NCBI RefSeq assembly: GCF_014697425.1
Contig: NZ_JACJRU010000020.1
Span: forward strand, 55,251 to 119,250
Length of the DNA stretch: 64,000 bases
From: Nostoc sp. FACHB-110
Lineage (GTDB): Bacteria; Cyanobacteriota; Cyanobacteriia; Cyanobacteriales; Nostocaceae
Reading direction: 5' to 3'
Made by a program: the position numbers and the translations under genes. Under the pieces are notes generated by a model. The model saw nothing but the letters and a program-made list of their open reading frames with translations. It was not told where the DNA came from and did not search any database. Below are positions 26,391 through 35,579 of this stretch, piece after piece (positions within the stretch are counted from its first letter, which is position 1; each line of letters starts with the position of its first letter).

Positions 26391-26740
26391 AGGATTCAGG
26401 AAGCAGAAGCTAGGAGTCAGAATGTTGAAAGAATAAGCAAAATCCGTAAGAATACATCCGTCAGAATCCAGGAGCCAGAAGGGTTAAAGAATAAGAAGAA
26501 TATTTGATGAATCAATTTACTAAATTACTAAATACTTCTAAATTCTGACTTCTGAATGGCAGTTGCTTTATGCCGGGAAACCCGTCCACCGCACTGCCTC
26601 CTCCTGGGTGCTGAACTCTTACCAAAATTCTTCTGAATCAATAGATGGATTATGCGTTTATTGCTTTTAAATTCTGACTTCTGACTTCTGAATGCTGAAT
26701 TATTACGAATTATAAATTCTGATGTGAACATGATTAGCAA
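26391..26740. repeat. Foldback region of TCAGAATTC-type short repeats
   Basis: The left part carries CAGGATTCAGGAAGCAGAAG and GGAGTCAGAAT; the right part carries the complements ATTCTGACTTCTGACTTCTG and TTCTGAATGCTGAATT. Between them is a GC-rich repeat (TGCCGGGAAACCCGTCCACC). The two sides can pair into a long stem. Such short tandem repeats are common in heterocystous cyanobacteria. An apparent minus-strand frame here is repeat-derived. Confidence 0.6.
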
Positions 26741-26753
26741 GTATTAAAGCTCT

Positions 26754-29700
26754 ATGAGATCAGAAATAAAAAAAATCAATCAGAGCTTAGGAGAAAGCCC
26801 AAAATTTGGCCCATTCACAGGCAGACAGTTTGTGATTTTTGCGGGGATATTCTGTCTGGTATTTGGATTACTGTATCTAATAATCGGCATAAATGTATTT
26901 TGGACATTAGGGTGTGCATTTTGGGCGAGTTTTTCAGTAGCACTGTTATCAGGAGATCAACCGCATATATATTGGTCAAAGATGTACCCAGTTGTCCCAA
27001 GATGGACAAGAGGATATGCAACCTATACATCACCCCAGGTAAAAAAGAAGGTAGGGACGAAAAAAGTAAAACTAACACGTTCATCAAAACCAAAAGTTCT
27101 CAATCCATTTGAAGACTGGCTAGATTTAACAACAATAGTTCGGTTAAAAAAAGATTCGTATCTGATTGGGGCTTATTTACTAAGTAAAAAAAATCTAGCC
27201 GAGAGTAGCAATACCTTACAGTTAATATTTGGCTTTTCATGTACAGGGATTCATCCGATATTTAATTCAGAACAAGAAATGGAAGAAATAGCGAGAGCTT
27301 TTGAGAGTAGTTGTAAAGAAATTCCTCAAGGGGAAAAAGTTACTTTTAGATGGAGTTCTTTCTGCGATGATAGCGATGCTGAACAGTATTTAATGCAGCG
27401 AATTAATAATCCACCTTCTTTAGAATGTGAATTTTTAGATTGGGGAAGATTAGCCAGAACCCAAAAGCTAACAAAGTCTAAAGCTAGGAAGAATATCAAA
27501 TTAAATGTTTATTGGTCATTTACTATAACTTCAGAAGCCTTAGAAACAGCAGACCCAGTAGATAAATTTTTACTTAAACTGTCAAACTTTTTACAAAGAA
27601 GGTTTACGGATTCAGGAGTAAATCAGCTAACGAAAAAACGGCTAACCCAAATTTTAAATAAAGCATTAGAAACGTCTTTAATATATCAGCAGATTCTCAC
27701 GCAAATGGGCTTAAAACCCCAGCCGAAAACGGATAAAGAGATGTGGAGAGAACTTTGCCAGAATATCGGAGCTAAAGAGGTGATAATCCCGCATACATTA
27801 GTATTTGATGAACAAGGATTAAGAGAAGAAATTGATGATAAAGCAGCGTTTGATAAGCCGATTGATATTATCAATCAGCCGCACCTAACGTCAATAGTTT
27901 TAAATAAGGGTGTGCCGTTTGCCGATAAAAAATGGATATGTTTACCGAAAGGAGAAAACAATAAATATGTAGGCGTAATGGTACTGACGCGCAAACCGGA
28001 AATTTTTGCTTCTACTAAACATCAAATCCGGTTTTTGTGGGAGATATTCTCCCGCAATAATATTTTTGATGTCGAAGTGATCACGGAATTTTCTCCGGCT
28101 GATAAAGGCATAACACGCGCAACTCAGCAGATGATAACAAAACGGTCTAGAGCTTTGGATATAAATGTACAGCAGAAAAAATCAATTGATGTTTCGGCAC
28201 AAATAAATGTGGAACGTTCAGTAGAGGCACAACGGCAACTATATACAGGGGATATACCATTAAATTTGAGTTTAGTAGTTCTGGTTTATCGAGATACACC
28301 AGAAGAAATTGATGATGCTTGTAGATTAATTTCTGGGTACGTTTACCAGCCCACAGAGTTAGCGCGTGAGATTGAATATGCTTGGTTAGTATGGTTGCAA
28401 ACTTTATTAGTGAGATTAGAGCCAATATTGTTGCGACCATATAATAGAAGATTAGCGTTTTTTGCCAGTGAAATATTAGGATTAACGAATATAGTTCAAA
28501 ATAGCCCAGCAGATGAAAAAGGATTTGAGTTAATTGCTGATGAGAGTGATTCGCCAGTCAAAATTGACCTGTCAACAACTAAAAATATATTAATTCTGGG
28601 TACAACAGGTTCAGGCAAGTCAGTATTAGTATCGTCAATCATTGCCGAATGCCAAGCTCAAGATATGAGCGTGTTAATGGTTGATTTACCAAATGATGAT
28701 GGAACAGGGACATTTGGAGACTATACACCGTATCACAATGGCTTCTACTTTGATATTTCCAAAGAATCTAATAATCTAGTCCAGCCTTTGGACTTGTCAA
28801 AAGTCCCGGTCAAAGAATGGGAAGATAGGCTGCAAGCACACAGAAATGATGTGAATTTGATTGTGCTTCAATTAGTGCTAGGTTCGCAAAACTTTGACGG
28901 TTTTTTATCGCAAACAATCGAGTCACTGATTCCACTTGGCACAAAAGCCTTCTACGATGATCCTGACATTCAAAGACGTTTTGCAGAAGCGAAAAAATCC
29001 GGATTAGGTTCTGCGGTATGGGATAACACCCCAACACTTGCAGACATGGAAAACTTTTTTACGAAAGAGCAGATTAAATTGGGCTATGAAGACGAAAATG
29101 TTGAGAGAGCTTTAAATTATATCCGCTTACGGTTCCAATACTGGAAAAATAGCAGTATTGGGAAAGCCATTTGCCGACCTTCTACTTTCGATACAGATGC
29201 CAAGCTGATTACCTTTGCGTTGACTAACTTGCAATCAAGTAAAGATGCAGAAGTGTTTGGGATGAGTGCGTACATTGCTGCCTCCCGCCAATCCTTATCA
29301 GCACCAAATAGTGTGTTCTTCATGGATGAAGCCAGCGTACTACTACGGTTTTCGGCATTATCACGACTGGTAGGGCGAAAGTGCGCTACTGCCCGTAAAG
29401 GGGGCTGCCGTGTGATGTTAGCAGCACAAGATATTCTATCGATAGCAAATTCAGAAGCAGGAGAGCAGATATTACAAAATATGCCTTGTCGTTTAATTGG
29501 GCGCATCGTACCAGGGGCGGCTAAAAGTTTCACAGAACATTTAGGAATACCAAAAGAGATTATTAGTAAAAATGAAAGTTTTTCTGCCAATCTCAAACAG
29601 CTATATACGCTGTGGTTGTTGGATTACAAAGAGAAATATGTACGCTGTCGATACTATCCTTCTTATGCAATGTTAGCGTTAGTAGCCAACAGCAGAGAAG

Positions 29701-29810
29701 AACAAGCAGCCCGTGACAAATTTAAAGCAATGTACCCGGATAAATTTAAATGGGTAGCCGAATTTGCTAATTACTATGTGGAATGTATTCAGCAAGGTAA
29801 ACCATTATGA
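26754..29810 (+). CDS. virB4: VirB4/TraC-like conjugation ATPase
   Basis: A 1018-aa T4SS ATPase that energises pilus assembly and substrate transfer at the inner membrane. The N-terminus has a PrgI-like module with two membrane segments (VIFAGIFCLVFGLLYLIIG and VFWTLGCAFWASFSVALL, about residues 27-65). Walker A is GTTGSGKSVL (about 615-624) and Walker B VFFMDEASVLL (about 855-865), with LAAQDILSIA nearby. The TraC-type fusion of VirB3/PrgI-like and VirB4 parts is common. The next gene overlaps its stop by 4 bases (ATGA). Confidence 0.9.
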   Translation: MRSEIKKINQSLGESPKFGPFTGRQFVIFAGIFCLVFGLLYLIIGINVFWTLGCAFWASFSVALLSGDQPHIYWSKMYPVVPRWTRGYATYTSPQVKKKVGTKKVKLTRSSKPKVLNPFEDWLDLTTIVRLKKDSYLIGAYLLSKKNLAESSNTLQLIFGFSCTGIHPIFNSEQEMEEIARAFESSCKEIPQGEKVTFRWSSFCDDSDAEQYLMQRINNPPSLECEFLDWGRLARTQKLTKSKARKNIKLNVYWSFTITSEALETADPVDKFLLKLSNFLQRRFTDSGVNQLTKKRLTQILNKALETSLIYQQILTQMGLKPQPKTDKEMWRELCQNIGAKEVIIPHTLVFDEQGLREEIDDKAAFDKPIDIINQPHLTSIVLNKGVPFADKKWICLPKGENNKYVGVMVLTRKPEIFASTKHQIRFLWEIFSRNNIFDVEVITEFSPADKGITRATQQMITKRSRALDINVQQKKSIDVSAQINVERSVEAQRQLYTGDIPLNLSLVVLVYRDTPEEIDDACRLISGYVYQPTELAREIEYAWLVWLQTLLVRLEPILLRPYNRRLAFFASEILGLTNIVQNSPADEKGFELIADESDSPVKIDLSTTKNILILGTTGSGKSVLVSSIIAECQAQDMSVLMVDLPNDDGTGTFGDYTPYHNGFYFDISKESNNLVQPLDLSKVPVKEWEDRLQAHRNDVNLIVLQLVLGSQNFDGFLSQTIESLIPLGTKAFYDDPDIQRRFAEAKKSGLGSAVWDNTPTLADMENFFTKEQIKLGYEDENVERALNYIRLRFQYWKNSSIGKAICRPSTFDTDAKLITFALTNLQSSKDAEVFGMSAYIAASRQSLSAPNSVFFMDEASVLLRFSALSRLVGRKCATARKGGCRVMLAAQDILSIANSEAGEQILQNMPCRLIGRIVPGAAKSFTEHLGIPKEIISKNESFSANLKQLYTLWLLDYKEKYVRCRYYPSYAMLALVANSREEQAARDKFKAMYPDKFKWVAEFANYYVECIQQGKPL

Positions 29811-30364
29811 AAAAGTTAGAGATTGCTACTAAATTTGCATATTACAAAGTCTTTTTGGCTATTTTGGGAGTTGTAGCTTTAAGTTTATATTTAGGACTTT
29901 GGAAATGGAATAAAGAACAAAATGAAAAGTACGTAGCTGAACGGGAGGAAGCTTGTCAACAGTCTATAAAAGATGCTAGTAATAATGTCCTAAGTAATAG
30001 ATTTTTAAAATCTAATTATTATGCTAATTTGATGCAGAAAAAGCCTAAATTTAAACTAAAACAACCCGGAATAAATACTGATTTTCAAGCCAATAAAGAC
30101 TATATTTTAATGTATTCTCAACCAGCATCTTTAATACCAAAAAAGCCAAGATATGAAGGAAGATTATTTGAAAAATTATCAAGAGAAACTGATAAAAAAC
30201 CGCCTGCCCCATTGATGGTTACTGGTAAAAAACTTTTAGCAAACAGAGTAGAAGTAATATCAGCTTGCTCTCCCCAACCTTTTACAGTCTCTTTGGAAAA
30301 TTTATATGAAGTTACTCAAGCAATTGATGTTAGCCCCTTTCTGCCGCCGTTTAGCAGTTTTTAG
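29807..30364 (+). CDS. Single-pass membrane protein of the secretion operon, 185 aa
   Basis: Not recognised. One N-terminal membrane helix (VFLAILGVVALSLYLGLW, residues about 15-32) anchors a basic, probably periplasmic domain of about 150 residues with a Cys in EEACQQS and one in VISACSPQP. It starts within the virB4 stop (ATGA) and its end overlaps the next gene by 59 bp, so it is translationally coupled on both sides. Its place suggests a structural component of the transfer apparatus specific to cyanobacterial systems. Confidence 0.65.
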   Translation: MKKLEIATKFAYYKVFLAILGVVALSLYLGLWKWNKEQNEKYVAEREEACQQSIKDASNNVLSNRFLKSNYYANLMQKKPKFKLKQPGINTDFQANKDYILMYSQPASLIPKKPRYEGRLFEKLSRETDKKPPAPLMVTGKKLLANRVEVISACSPQPFTVSLENLYEVTQAIDVSPFLPPFSSF

Positions 30365-31085
30365 CCTTTTTATAGGTGTATTCATTGTTTGTTCTGCTTT
30401 ACCAGTTACAGCTAAATCTTCATTCTTGCAACAATTACAACAAGTAATGGTAAGCCTACAATCGTACATTGATTTATATAAACAAGAATTTGGTAAGAAA
30501 CCAGAAGGCTCTAATAATGATGAAGATAACAATGAAGATTTAGAGATAGCCATCACTTCTACAAATGGAGTTATGGGCATACCAGATCCATTAGCAGCAG
30601 GTAAAAATATTAAGGTAATAATTCAAAAAAAAGATAGTGATTTAGTCCAGACCGATACACAAAGTGAAGGTGAAAATACTCAAAGGCAGTGGCATCAAGC
30701 TTATACTTATGGGCTATCTGGTTCGGTTTTAGGTAGAGAAGGGCAGCAGACCCAAGCACAAGAAGCCGAAATAAGTAATTACGCTGTAGAAACTTCATCT
30801 GCGTTATCTGACGAATCACAAAATGATGTGATTACTCAAGAGATTTTGAAAAAAATGGCTATACAAAATTTGCAAACAGCCATTATGACCAAATCAATTC
30901 ATAGTGAGTCACAAAAACAAACTAGAGCGTTATCAGCAGCAAATATTAACTTGAGTGATATTTCTAGTAGGTTAGATGAACAAGCTAGAAAAGAACAGGC
31001 TCAAAGTAATTCTAGTGCTATGCAAATCTTAGGGACGGCTGCTTTTGCTGATGCTTTTTGGGAGCAAAGCAATGCTAATAAATAA
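30306..31085 (+). CDS. Exported VirB5/TrbJ-like protein (tentative)
   Basis: A 259-aa product with a signal peptide (LAVFSLFIGVFIVCSALPVTA, cleavage after VTA near residue 36) followed by a Gln/Ser-rich helical protein (FLQQLQQVMVSLQSYIDLYK, then LQTAIMTKSIHSESQKQT). This arrangement, a cleaved helical protein between VirB4- and VirB6-like genes, is that of VirB5/TrbJ minor pilins, but sequence similarity cannot be proved by eye. An acidic low-complexity stretch lies at residues 60-75. The next gene starts inside its last codons. Confidence 0.5.
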   Translation: MKLLKQLMLAPFCRRLAVFSLFIGVFIVCSALPVTAKSSFLQQLQQVMVSLQSYIDLYKQEFGKKPEGSNNDEDNNEDLEIAITSTNGVMGIPDPLAAGKNIKVIIQKKDSDLVQTDTQSEGENTQRQWHQAYTYGLSGSVLGREGQQTQAQEAEISNYAVETSSALSDESQNDVITQEILKKMAIQNLQTAIMTKSIHSESQKQTRALSAANINLSDISSRLDEQARKEQAQSNSSAMQILGTAAFADAFWEQSNANK

Positions 31086-32121
31086 ATTGACTTGGTACTG
31101 GCTGCAAATAACTGGAGATACGAATGCAGAAGATATTGTAGATGGAGCGATTAATGGCTCTCGAATGGTTGTCTCTGCCTTTAACCAAGACTGGGTAGAT
31201 TTAGCTACTGGACAAAGTGAAGTTTATAAGGCAGTGGTAAATGTTGCTGCTTTAATTGGAGTAGTTTTAGTTTCATTTTGGTCTATTAGTTGGTACTCTC
31301 GGTTAGCTCAAGAAGGATTAAATAATGAGATTCTGAATGAAATGATTTATCCATTAATTGTTTGCTTGATGCTGACAATTAATAATGGAGACTTATTAGC
31401 TAATACATCTTTAATGTTTCGCAATGTAGCCATAAATTTGAATGATAGAGTATTAAGTATAACGAGGAATGGAATTACCTTAAGAGATGCAATTCGTACA
31501 ACAAATATGGATCAGGCATTTGCACTGTCTGTCCAAGCACAATTACAAGAGTGTGAAAAAAAACCAACAAACGGAAGAAATGCGGAAGGAGAACCTATAA
31601 ATCCTAGAGAAATATGTCAGAAAGAAAAAACTGATCAAATTAAGGAACAAGCTCAAAAGTATAAAGAAAAATATGGTTTATCCTCATACTCAAATAGCTG
31701 GAATCCAAAAGAAATTGCCGGACAATTTGTTAACTCAGCCGTGCAAACTCTCTCATGGCTAATATTTAGTGGTTTGCAAGCAGGGTTTCAATATGTTGTA
31801 CAAATTGCATTCTTAATGAATGCTTACATAGCACCTATATTTCTAGTTTTATCCTTGTTACCTATGGGTGCTAAACCGATTTATGCTTGGATGGCTGGGT
31901 GGTTAGCACTTACCTTAATATTAATGTCCTACTCTATAGTTTGTGGAATTGCTGCTAGTGCGATTGTGAATGCTAGTAATAGCAATCCGTTATTTTTGCA
32001 ATTAGTACAAGCGATTCTGTCACCAATTTTAGCAGTAGCGATAGGTGCAGGAGGAGGGATGGCAACCTTTTCTGGCTTTTCAAGTAGTGGCAGGTTAATT
32101 TCCGGGAGAGTATTTAGATGA
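31072..32121 (+). CDS. VirB6/TrbL-like polytopic membrane protein
   Basis: The frame extends to 31045, but ATG 31072 is preferred, overlapping the previous stop by 14 bp. The 349-aa product has hydrophobic segments at VVNVAALIGVVLVSFWSI, MIYPLIVCLMLTI, then a long charged loop (ECEKKPTNGRNAEGEP), and three to four C-terminal membrane helices (TLSWLIFSGLQAGFQYVV, APIFLVLSLLPMG, WLALTLILMSYSIVCGIAA, ILAVAIGAGGGMATF). This is the topology of VirB6/TrbL inner-membrane channel components. Position in the operon supports the call. Confidence 0.65.
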   Translation: MLINKLTWYWLQITGDTNAEDIVDGAINGSRMVVSAFNQDWVDLATGQSEVYKAVVNVAALIGVVLVSFWSISWYSRLAQEGLNNEILNEMIYPLIVCLMLTINNGDLLANTSLMFRNVAINLNDRVLSITRNGITLRDAIRTTNMDQAFALSVQAQLQECEKKPTNGRNAEGEPINPREICQKEKTDQIKEQAQKYKEKYGLSSYSNSWNPKEIAGQFVNSAVQTLSWLIFSGLQAGFQYVVQIAFLMNAYIAPIFLVLSLLPMGAKPIYAWMAGWLALTLILMSYSIVCGIAASAIVNASNSNPLFLQLVQAILSPILAVAIGAGGGMATFSGFSSSGRLISGRVFR

Positions 32122-32831
32122 GATTACTGGAAAAAAAAGAAATTAACTTTTCGCCTTTAATATCGATAGGGCAAACAGCAATTTTGATACTTTTATTTTT
32201 TATCAGCCTAAGTATATCAAGTAAGTTAGGGCAAATTGTTAGCAATAAACAAACTTTAGTAGAACTACAAGATGGAACACCGATTAGAGCGATTCCCATA
32301 GGAGCAAAAGAGCGCACTGACCAAGCAATCATGAATTTTGTTGGTCGGACAATGAGTAATTTGATGAGTTGGAATGCTGTACCAAAATCAGATGAAAATT
32401 TAGACCCAAGAAATTTAAAGCTAGATCCGGGTGTGCCAGTAGGAGATAAAAAACTAACAACAAATACATGGGGTACAGGATTTGCATTATCAGAAGATTT
32501 TCGCGCGAGTTTCTTAAGAGAAATAGCAGGATTAACGCCATCTGAAGTATTTACGGGAGAAACCCAATCAGCTTTGTTAGTGCGTTATATATCGCCACCT
32601 GAGAAAATATCTCTTGGTCAATGGCGAATAGATATAGTGGCTAATTTAGTAATTTTTAAAGGCAAAGACCAAGCAGGCAAAGCAATTTCATTTAATAAAA
32701 CGGTGTTTGTCAGAGCTATTGATACTCTACCATTACCAAACAATCCTTCAGCCCAGATGTTAGCAGCTTATAACGCACGAAAAGCAGGAATGGAGATTTA
32801 CCGCATTCAAGACTTAGATTTAGGAAGGTAG
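32118..32831 (+). CDS. VirB8/TraE-like assembly protein (tentative)
   Basis: A 237-aa bitopic protein: short cytoplasmic start, one membrane helix (TAILILLFFISLSISSKL, about residues 18-35), and a periplasmic domain with VELQDGTPIRAIPI near the membrane and FVGRTMSNLMSWN, as in VirB8/TraE proteins. The C-terminal half has the beta-rich pattern ALLVRYISPPEKISLGQWRI. It starts within the stop of the VirB6-like gene (ATGA) and is 4 bases from the VirB10-like gene, the classical VirB8-VirB10 neighbourhood. Confidence 0.6.
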   Translation: MRLLEKKEINFSPLISIGQTAILILLFFISLSISSKLGQIVSNKQTLVELQDGTPIRAIPIGAKERTDQAIMNFVGRTMSNLMSWNAVPKSDENLDPRNLKLDPGVPVGDKKLTTNTWGTGFALSEDFRASFLREIAGLTPSEVFTGETQSALLVRYISPPEKISLGQWRIDIVANLVIFKGKDQAGKAISFNKTVFVRAIDTLPLPNNPSAQMLAAYNARKAGMEIYRIQDLDLGR

Positions 32832-32835
32832 CTTT

Positions 32836-34374
32836 ATGCCAAACCAAGTTGTAGAGCAAGAGCAAAATCCAGCGATGAAGGCTACCAACGGTAATGGCCG
32901 TAGCCAAGAATTTGCACGGATGAATGGAGCAGAAGTTAAAGGGCAAGAAACTGATTCAAAAACATTATCTCAACCAACAGACAATGGACAGCCAAACGAA
33001 CCAGAAGAAATTGTGACGACTCGCCCTGTAGCTTCGCATCCTGTTTTGAAAGGGCTAACAATATCTGGAGGAGTATTAATAATAGTGATTGTGTTTGGGA
33101 CAATGATTAGCTCACTGACAGATGCTTTAAATTCCCCTAGTAATCAACCCGACACTAGGAGTGCGAAAACTCAGACCAGTAAAGCCAGCAATGAAAAGGA
33201 TGAAGAAGGAGACTTAAAAACAGCGATCGCTATTACATCTCAGAAAGGGGAACTACAGGCACTCGTGAAAAAAGATAATGCTGTACCAGCAAAGCCATCA
33301 CCAACGCCATCAGTAACAATGACACCGACAACTAGGGCGGCGGTCACAGTGAGAGCGCAGCCAGTAGCACCAAGACAGCCGCAAGTTTACCAAGCACCAC
33401 CGCCACGGCCGATTGTGGCAAGAGCAACTAGAAGCGATCAGACTGTAAATAGTGCGCCACCCAGAAGGCAATTTACAGCCGCCCCTGCCGCTACTCCTCA
33501 ACCACAAGTGAAACTCAACAATCCTCGACCATTAGTAGCTAGGTCTACCCCAAAAGACCCGATGCAGGAATGGTTAGCAGCAGGAAACGTAGGGATTTAT
33601 TCTTCTAATAATGATGAAACCAACTATGATCCGCCAGATATAAAGAATGCTCAGGTAGAAGGCGGTACAGGAGTAAAACCAGTCAATGCTTCCTATCCAA
33701 ATCAGAATCAAAATACATCTAGTTCAATACCTGCTAATTATGGAGGTAAACAGGTATTAGTTGGAACTCGTGCCGCCGGGGTGATAGAAACACCACTCGC
33801 ATGGGTAGGAAGTAGTAATCAGGCACAACAAAATAGCTTAATTAAATTAACTCAGCCCCTGAAAGGATTTGATGGAGGAGAAGTGTTGCCGAAAGGGAGT
33901 TATGTTGTAGCAACTATCAGCACGACTAATTCAGAAGTGGTGCAAATGAAAGCAACATCGGCACTAATCAATAGCAGTGGAAGAACTTTAGAAAAACAAT
34001 TGCCAGCAAATTCTATTTTGATATTAGGGAAAGATGGCAATTTATTAAAAGCTAAATCTCGTCAAGGAGGAAATAATCTAGGTTCTTCACTTATGGCATC
34101 TTTATTATCGGGATTATCGAAAGCAGCAGAGATTCAAAATCGAGCTAACACACAGTCAACAATTAGCTCATTAGGTACGACAACAACGACGATAGATAAT
34201 CCAGATAAAAACTTAGTAGCTGGTTTTGCTCAAGGTAGTCTTAATGAAGTTTTAGAGAGAATGAAGAATGCCAACGAGCAGCAATTAAGAGGACTGGAGC
34301 AGCAACAACAAGTTTTCGTGATTGAAGCGGGAAAGCAAGTACAAATTTTCGTGAATCAATCAATTTCAATATGA
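32836..34374 (+). CDS. VirB10/TraB-like core channel protein
   Basis: A 512-aa protein: cytoplasmic N-terminus of about 70 residues, one membrane helix (GVLIIVIVFGTMISSLTDAL, about residues 79-98), a long Pro/Ala/Thr-rich periplasmic linker to about residue 250, and a conserved C-terminal beta domain (GTRAAGVIETPLAWVG, GSYVVATISTTNSEVV, LPANSILILGKDG). This is the VirB10/TraB/TrbI plan, in which the protein spans both membranes of the envelope. The stop overlaps the next start by 4 bases. Confidence 0.8.
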   Translation: MPNQVVEQEQNPAMKATNGNGRSQEFARMNGAEVKGQETDSKTLSQPTDNGQPNEPEEIVTTRPVASHPVLKGLTISGGVLIIVIVFGTMISSLTDALNSPSNQPDTRSAKTQTSKASNEKDEEGDLKTAIAITSQKGELQALVKKDNAVPAKPSPTPSVTMTPTTRAAVTVRAQPVAPRQPQVYQAPPPRPIVARATRSDQTVNSAPPRRQFTAAPAATPQPQVKLNNPRPLVARSTPKDPMQEWLAAGNVGIYSSNNDETNYDPPDIKNAQVEGGTGVKPVNASYPNQNQNTSSSIPANYGGKQVLVGTRAAGVIETPLAWVGSSNQAQQNSLIKLTQPLKGFDGGEVLPKGSYVVATISTTNSEVVQMKATSALINSSGRTLEKQLPANSILILGKDGNLLKAKSRQGGNNLGSSLMASLLSGLSKAAEIQNRANTQSTISSLGTTTTTIDNPDKNLVAGFAQGSLNEVLERMKNANEQQLRGLEQQQQVFVIEAGKQVQIFVNQSISI

Positions 34375-35441
34375 AAATCATAGCTGTTCTACTGGCAACT
34401 ACGCTAGTTGGTAATGCGGGCATATCTGTAGCATTACCAGCAGCGAGAAATGTATATTCACAGGATGCACAAGCAAGCAGTAGTAGAGGAATAGATTTAA
34501 AGGTTTGGAAAGGATACGGGTTAACAATTAACTTCATAGCTACAGGAGAAAAAATCAAGCAAGTTTGGTTAGGAGATCCATCAAGATTTGCATTAACTTC
34601 CAATGGGAATTTATGTCAAAGAAGTACATCATCTAATGATGAAAGCTGTGGGATAGGAGGAGCTACAGTATTATTTATAAGACAGATAAAACCAATTAAT
34701 TTTCCTTCGTTAACCTCCTCACAAGATGGGAGTACAATAATTACAATTATTACGGCTAGTGCCGAGGGAGATAAACATTATCAATTTCAGCTAACTCCAG
34801 CCAGTGGGAAACCATCTTATACAAGTTTAATGATTCGTCCTGAATCGGAAAAACCGTCACCGATTCTGCGGCAACCAATATTAAATACAAGTAGAAAAAC
34901 ACCTCAGTTAGTAACAACAAATCCACCTGTTCAACCGCCAAAAAGACCTGTAACAGTTAAAAAACCTGAAATAACAGCCAAGCCAGTTACCCAAGAAAGA
35001 ACAGAAACGAGAAGTAACAATATACCTCCTAGTAGTTCACCAACCCAAAATTGCCGTGTAGGTCGAGCAGGGGGAGCAGGGGGAGAAAACTCTTCCCTTC
35101 CCAGCCCCCCAGCTTCCCCATCCCCCCCTGCCTGCCACCATGTAAAGTTCTCTTGGCAGACTCCTAGTTCTACAAATACTGCAAATAATTCAACGACTAA
35201 CCCAGTCTTACCTAAGCTAGTAACTAGGGGTAATTCAATCCCTAGAAATGATGCTAATGCTTTAGCTTATGGACTAACACAAGCTGTCTCTAATAAAGAA
35301 ATTAAACCTTATTCAAGCACTTGGCGAAAACTGCAAGATGCGATTCGATTACTACGCAGAGGTAAAAGCCAAAAAGAAGCGATTTCTCTATCTGGTGTGC
35401 CAGCCAAATTATTAGAAAACTTAATAAATAGAGGAAGATAA
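34371..35441 (+). CDS. VirB9/TraK-like outer-membrane core protein (tentative), interrupted in frame by a MITE
   Basis: A 356-aa product with a signal peptide (IIAVLLATTLVGNAGISVALP). Residues 35-160 form a beta-rich domain (GIDLKVWKGYGLTINFIATG, QVWLGDPSRFALTSNG, STIITIITASAEGDKHYQFQ) like the secretin-type N-domain of TraK/VirB9. A Pro/Thr-rich linker follows; a family 2 MITE-like repeat lies inside it (35029-35167) and adds 45 codons while keeping the frame. The last 60 residues (WRKLQDAIRLLRRGKSQKEA) are helical and HTH-like, an unusual end for an envelope protein. Overlaps the VirB10-like gene by 4 bases. Confidence 0.55.
   Translation: MKIIAVLLATTLVGNAGISVALPAARNVYSQDAQASSSRGIDLKVWKGYGLTINFIATGEKIKQVWLGDPSRFALTSNGNLCQRSTSSNDESCGIGGATVLFIRQIKPINFPSLTSSQDGSTIITIITASAEGDKHYQFQLTPASGKPSYTSLMIRPESEKPSPILRQPILNTSRKTPQLVTTNPPVQPPKRPVTVKKPEITAKPVTQERTETRSNNIPPSSSPTQNCRVGRAGGAGGENSSLPSPPASPSPPACHHVKFSWQTPSSTNTANNSTTNPVLPKLVTRGNSIPRNDANALAYGLTQAVSNKEIKPYSSTWRKLQDAIRLLRRGKSQKEAISLSGVPAKLLENLINRGR
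35029..35167. repeat. MITE-like repeat, family 2, copy 2, inside a coding sequence
   Basis: It has the same ends as the copy at 4367-4512: CTAGTAGTTCACCAACCC at the left and TTGGCAGACTCCTAG at the right, with the purine-rich/pyrimidine-rich core. A direct repeat CTCCTAG stands at 35026-35032 and 35161-35167, so the net insertion is 135 bp, exactly 45 codons. Removing it joins the codons of IPPSS directly to TNTANN. Confidence 0.75.
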
Positions 35442-35446
35442 ATACC

Positions 35447-35579
35447 AATTCGCAATTCGCAATTCGCAATTCGCGGCGGACGCTCCTGCGTCGCTAACGC
35501 TGTGCTAACGAAATTAAAAAACATAGATATGGCAAAGCTTTAGGAATTTACATCTGTATCATACGTTTAGTGAAATGAT
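35447..35579 (+). promoter_or_regulatory. Heptamer repeat plus conserved leader, copy 1
   Basis: Four tandem AATTCGC units (35447-35474) are followed by a GC-rich insert and then a leader with AATTAAAAAAC, GCAAAGCTT, ATCTGTATCA and GTGAAAT just before the ATG at 35580. The same words in the same order precede the coupling protein gene at 36841-36934. It may be a duplicated promoter or 5'-UTR element. Confidence 0.55.

Noticed and set aside
26528..26740. 70-aa minus-strand frame with repeated KSEF words
   Set aside because: The repeated words come from the TTCTGACTTCTGAA repeat.
30306..30364. Overlap of two frames as a frameshift site
   Set aside because: The second gene has its own ATG and signal peptide, so simple translational overlap is enough.
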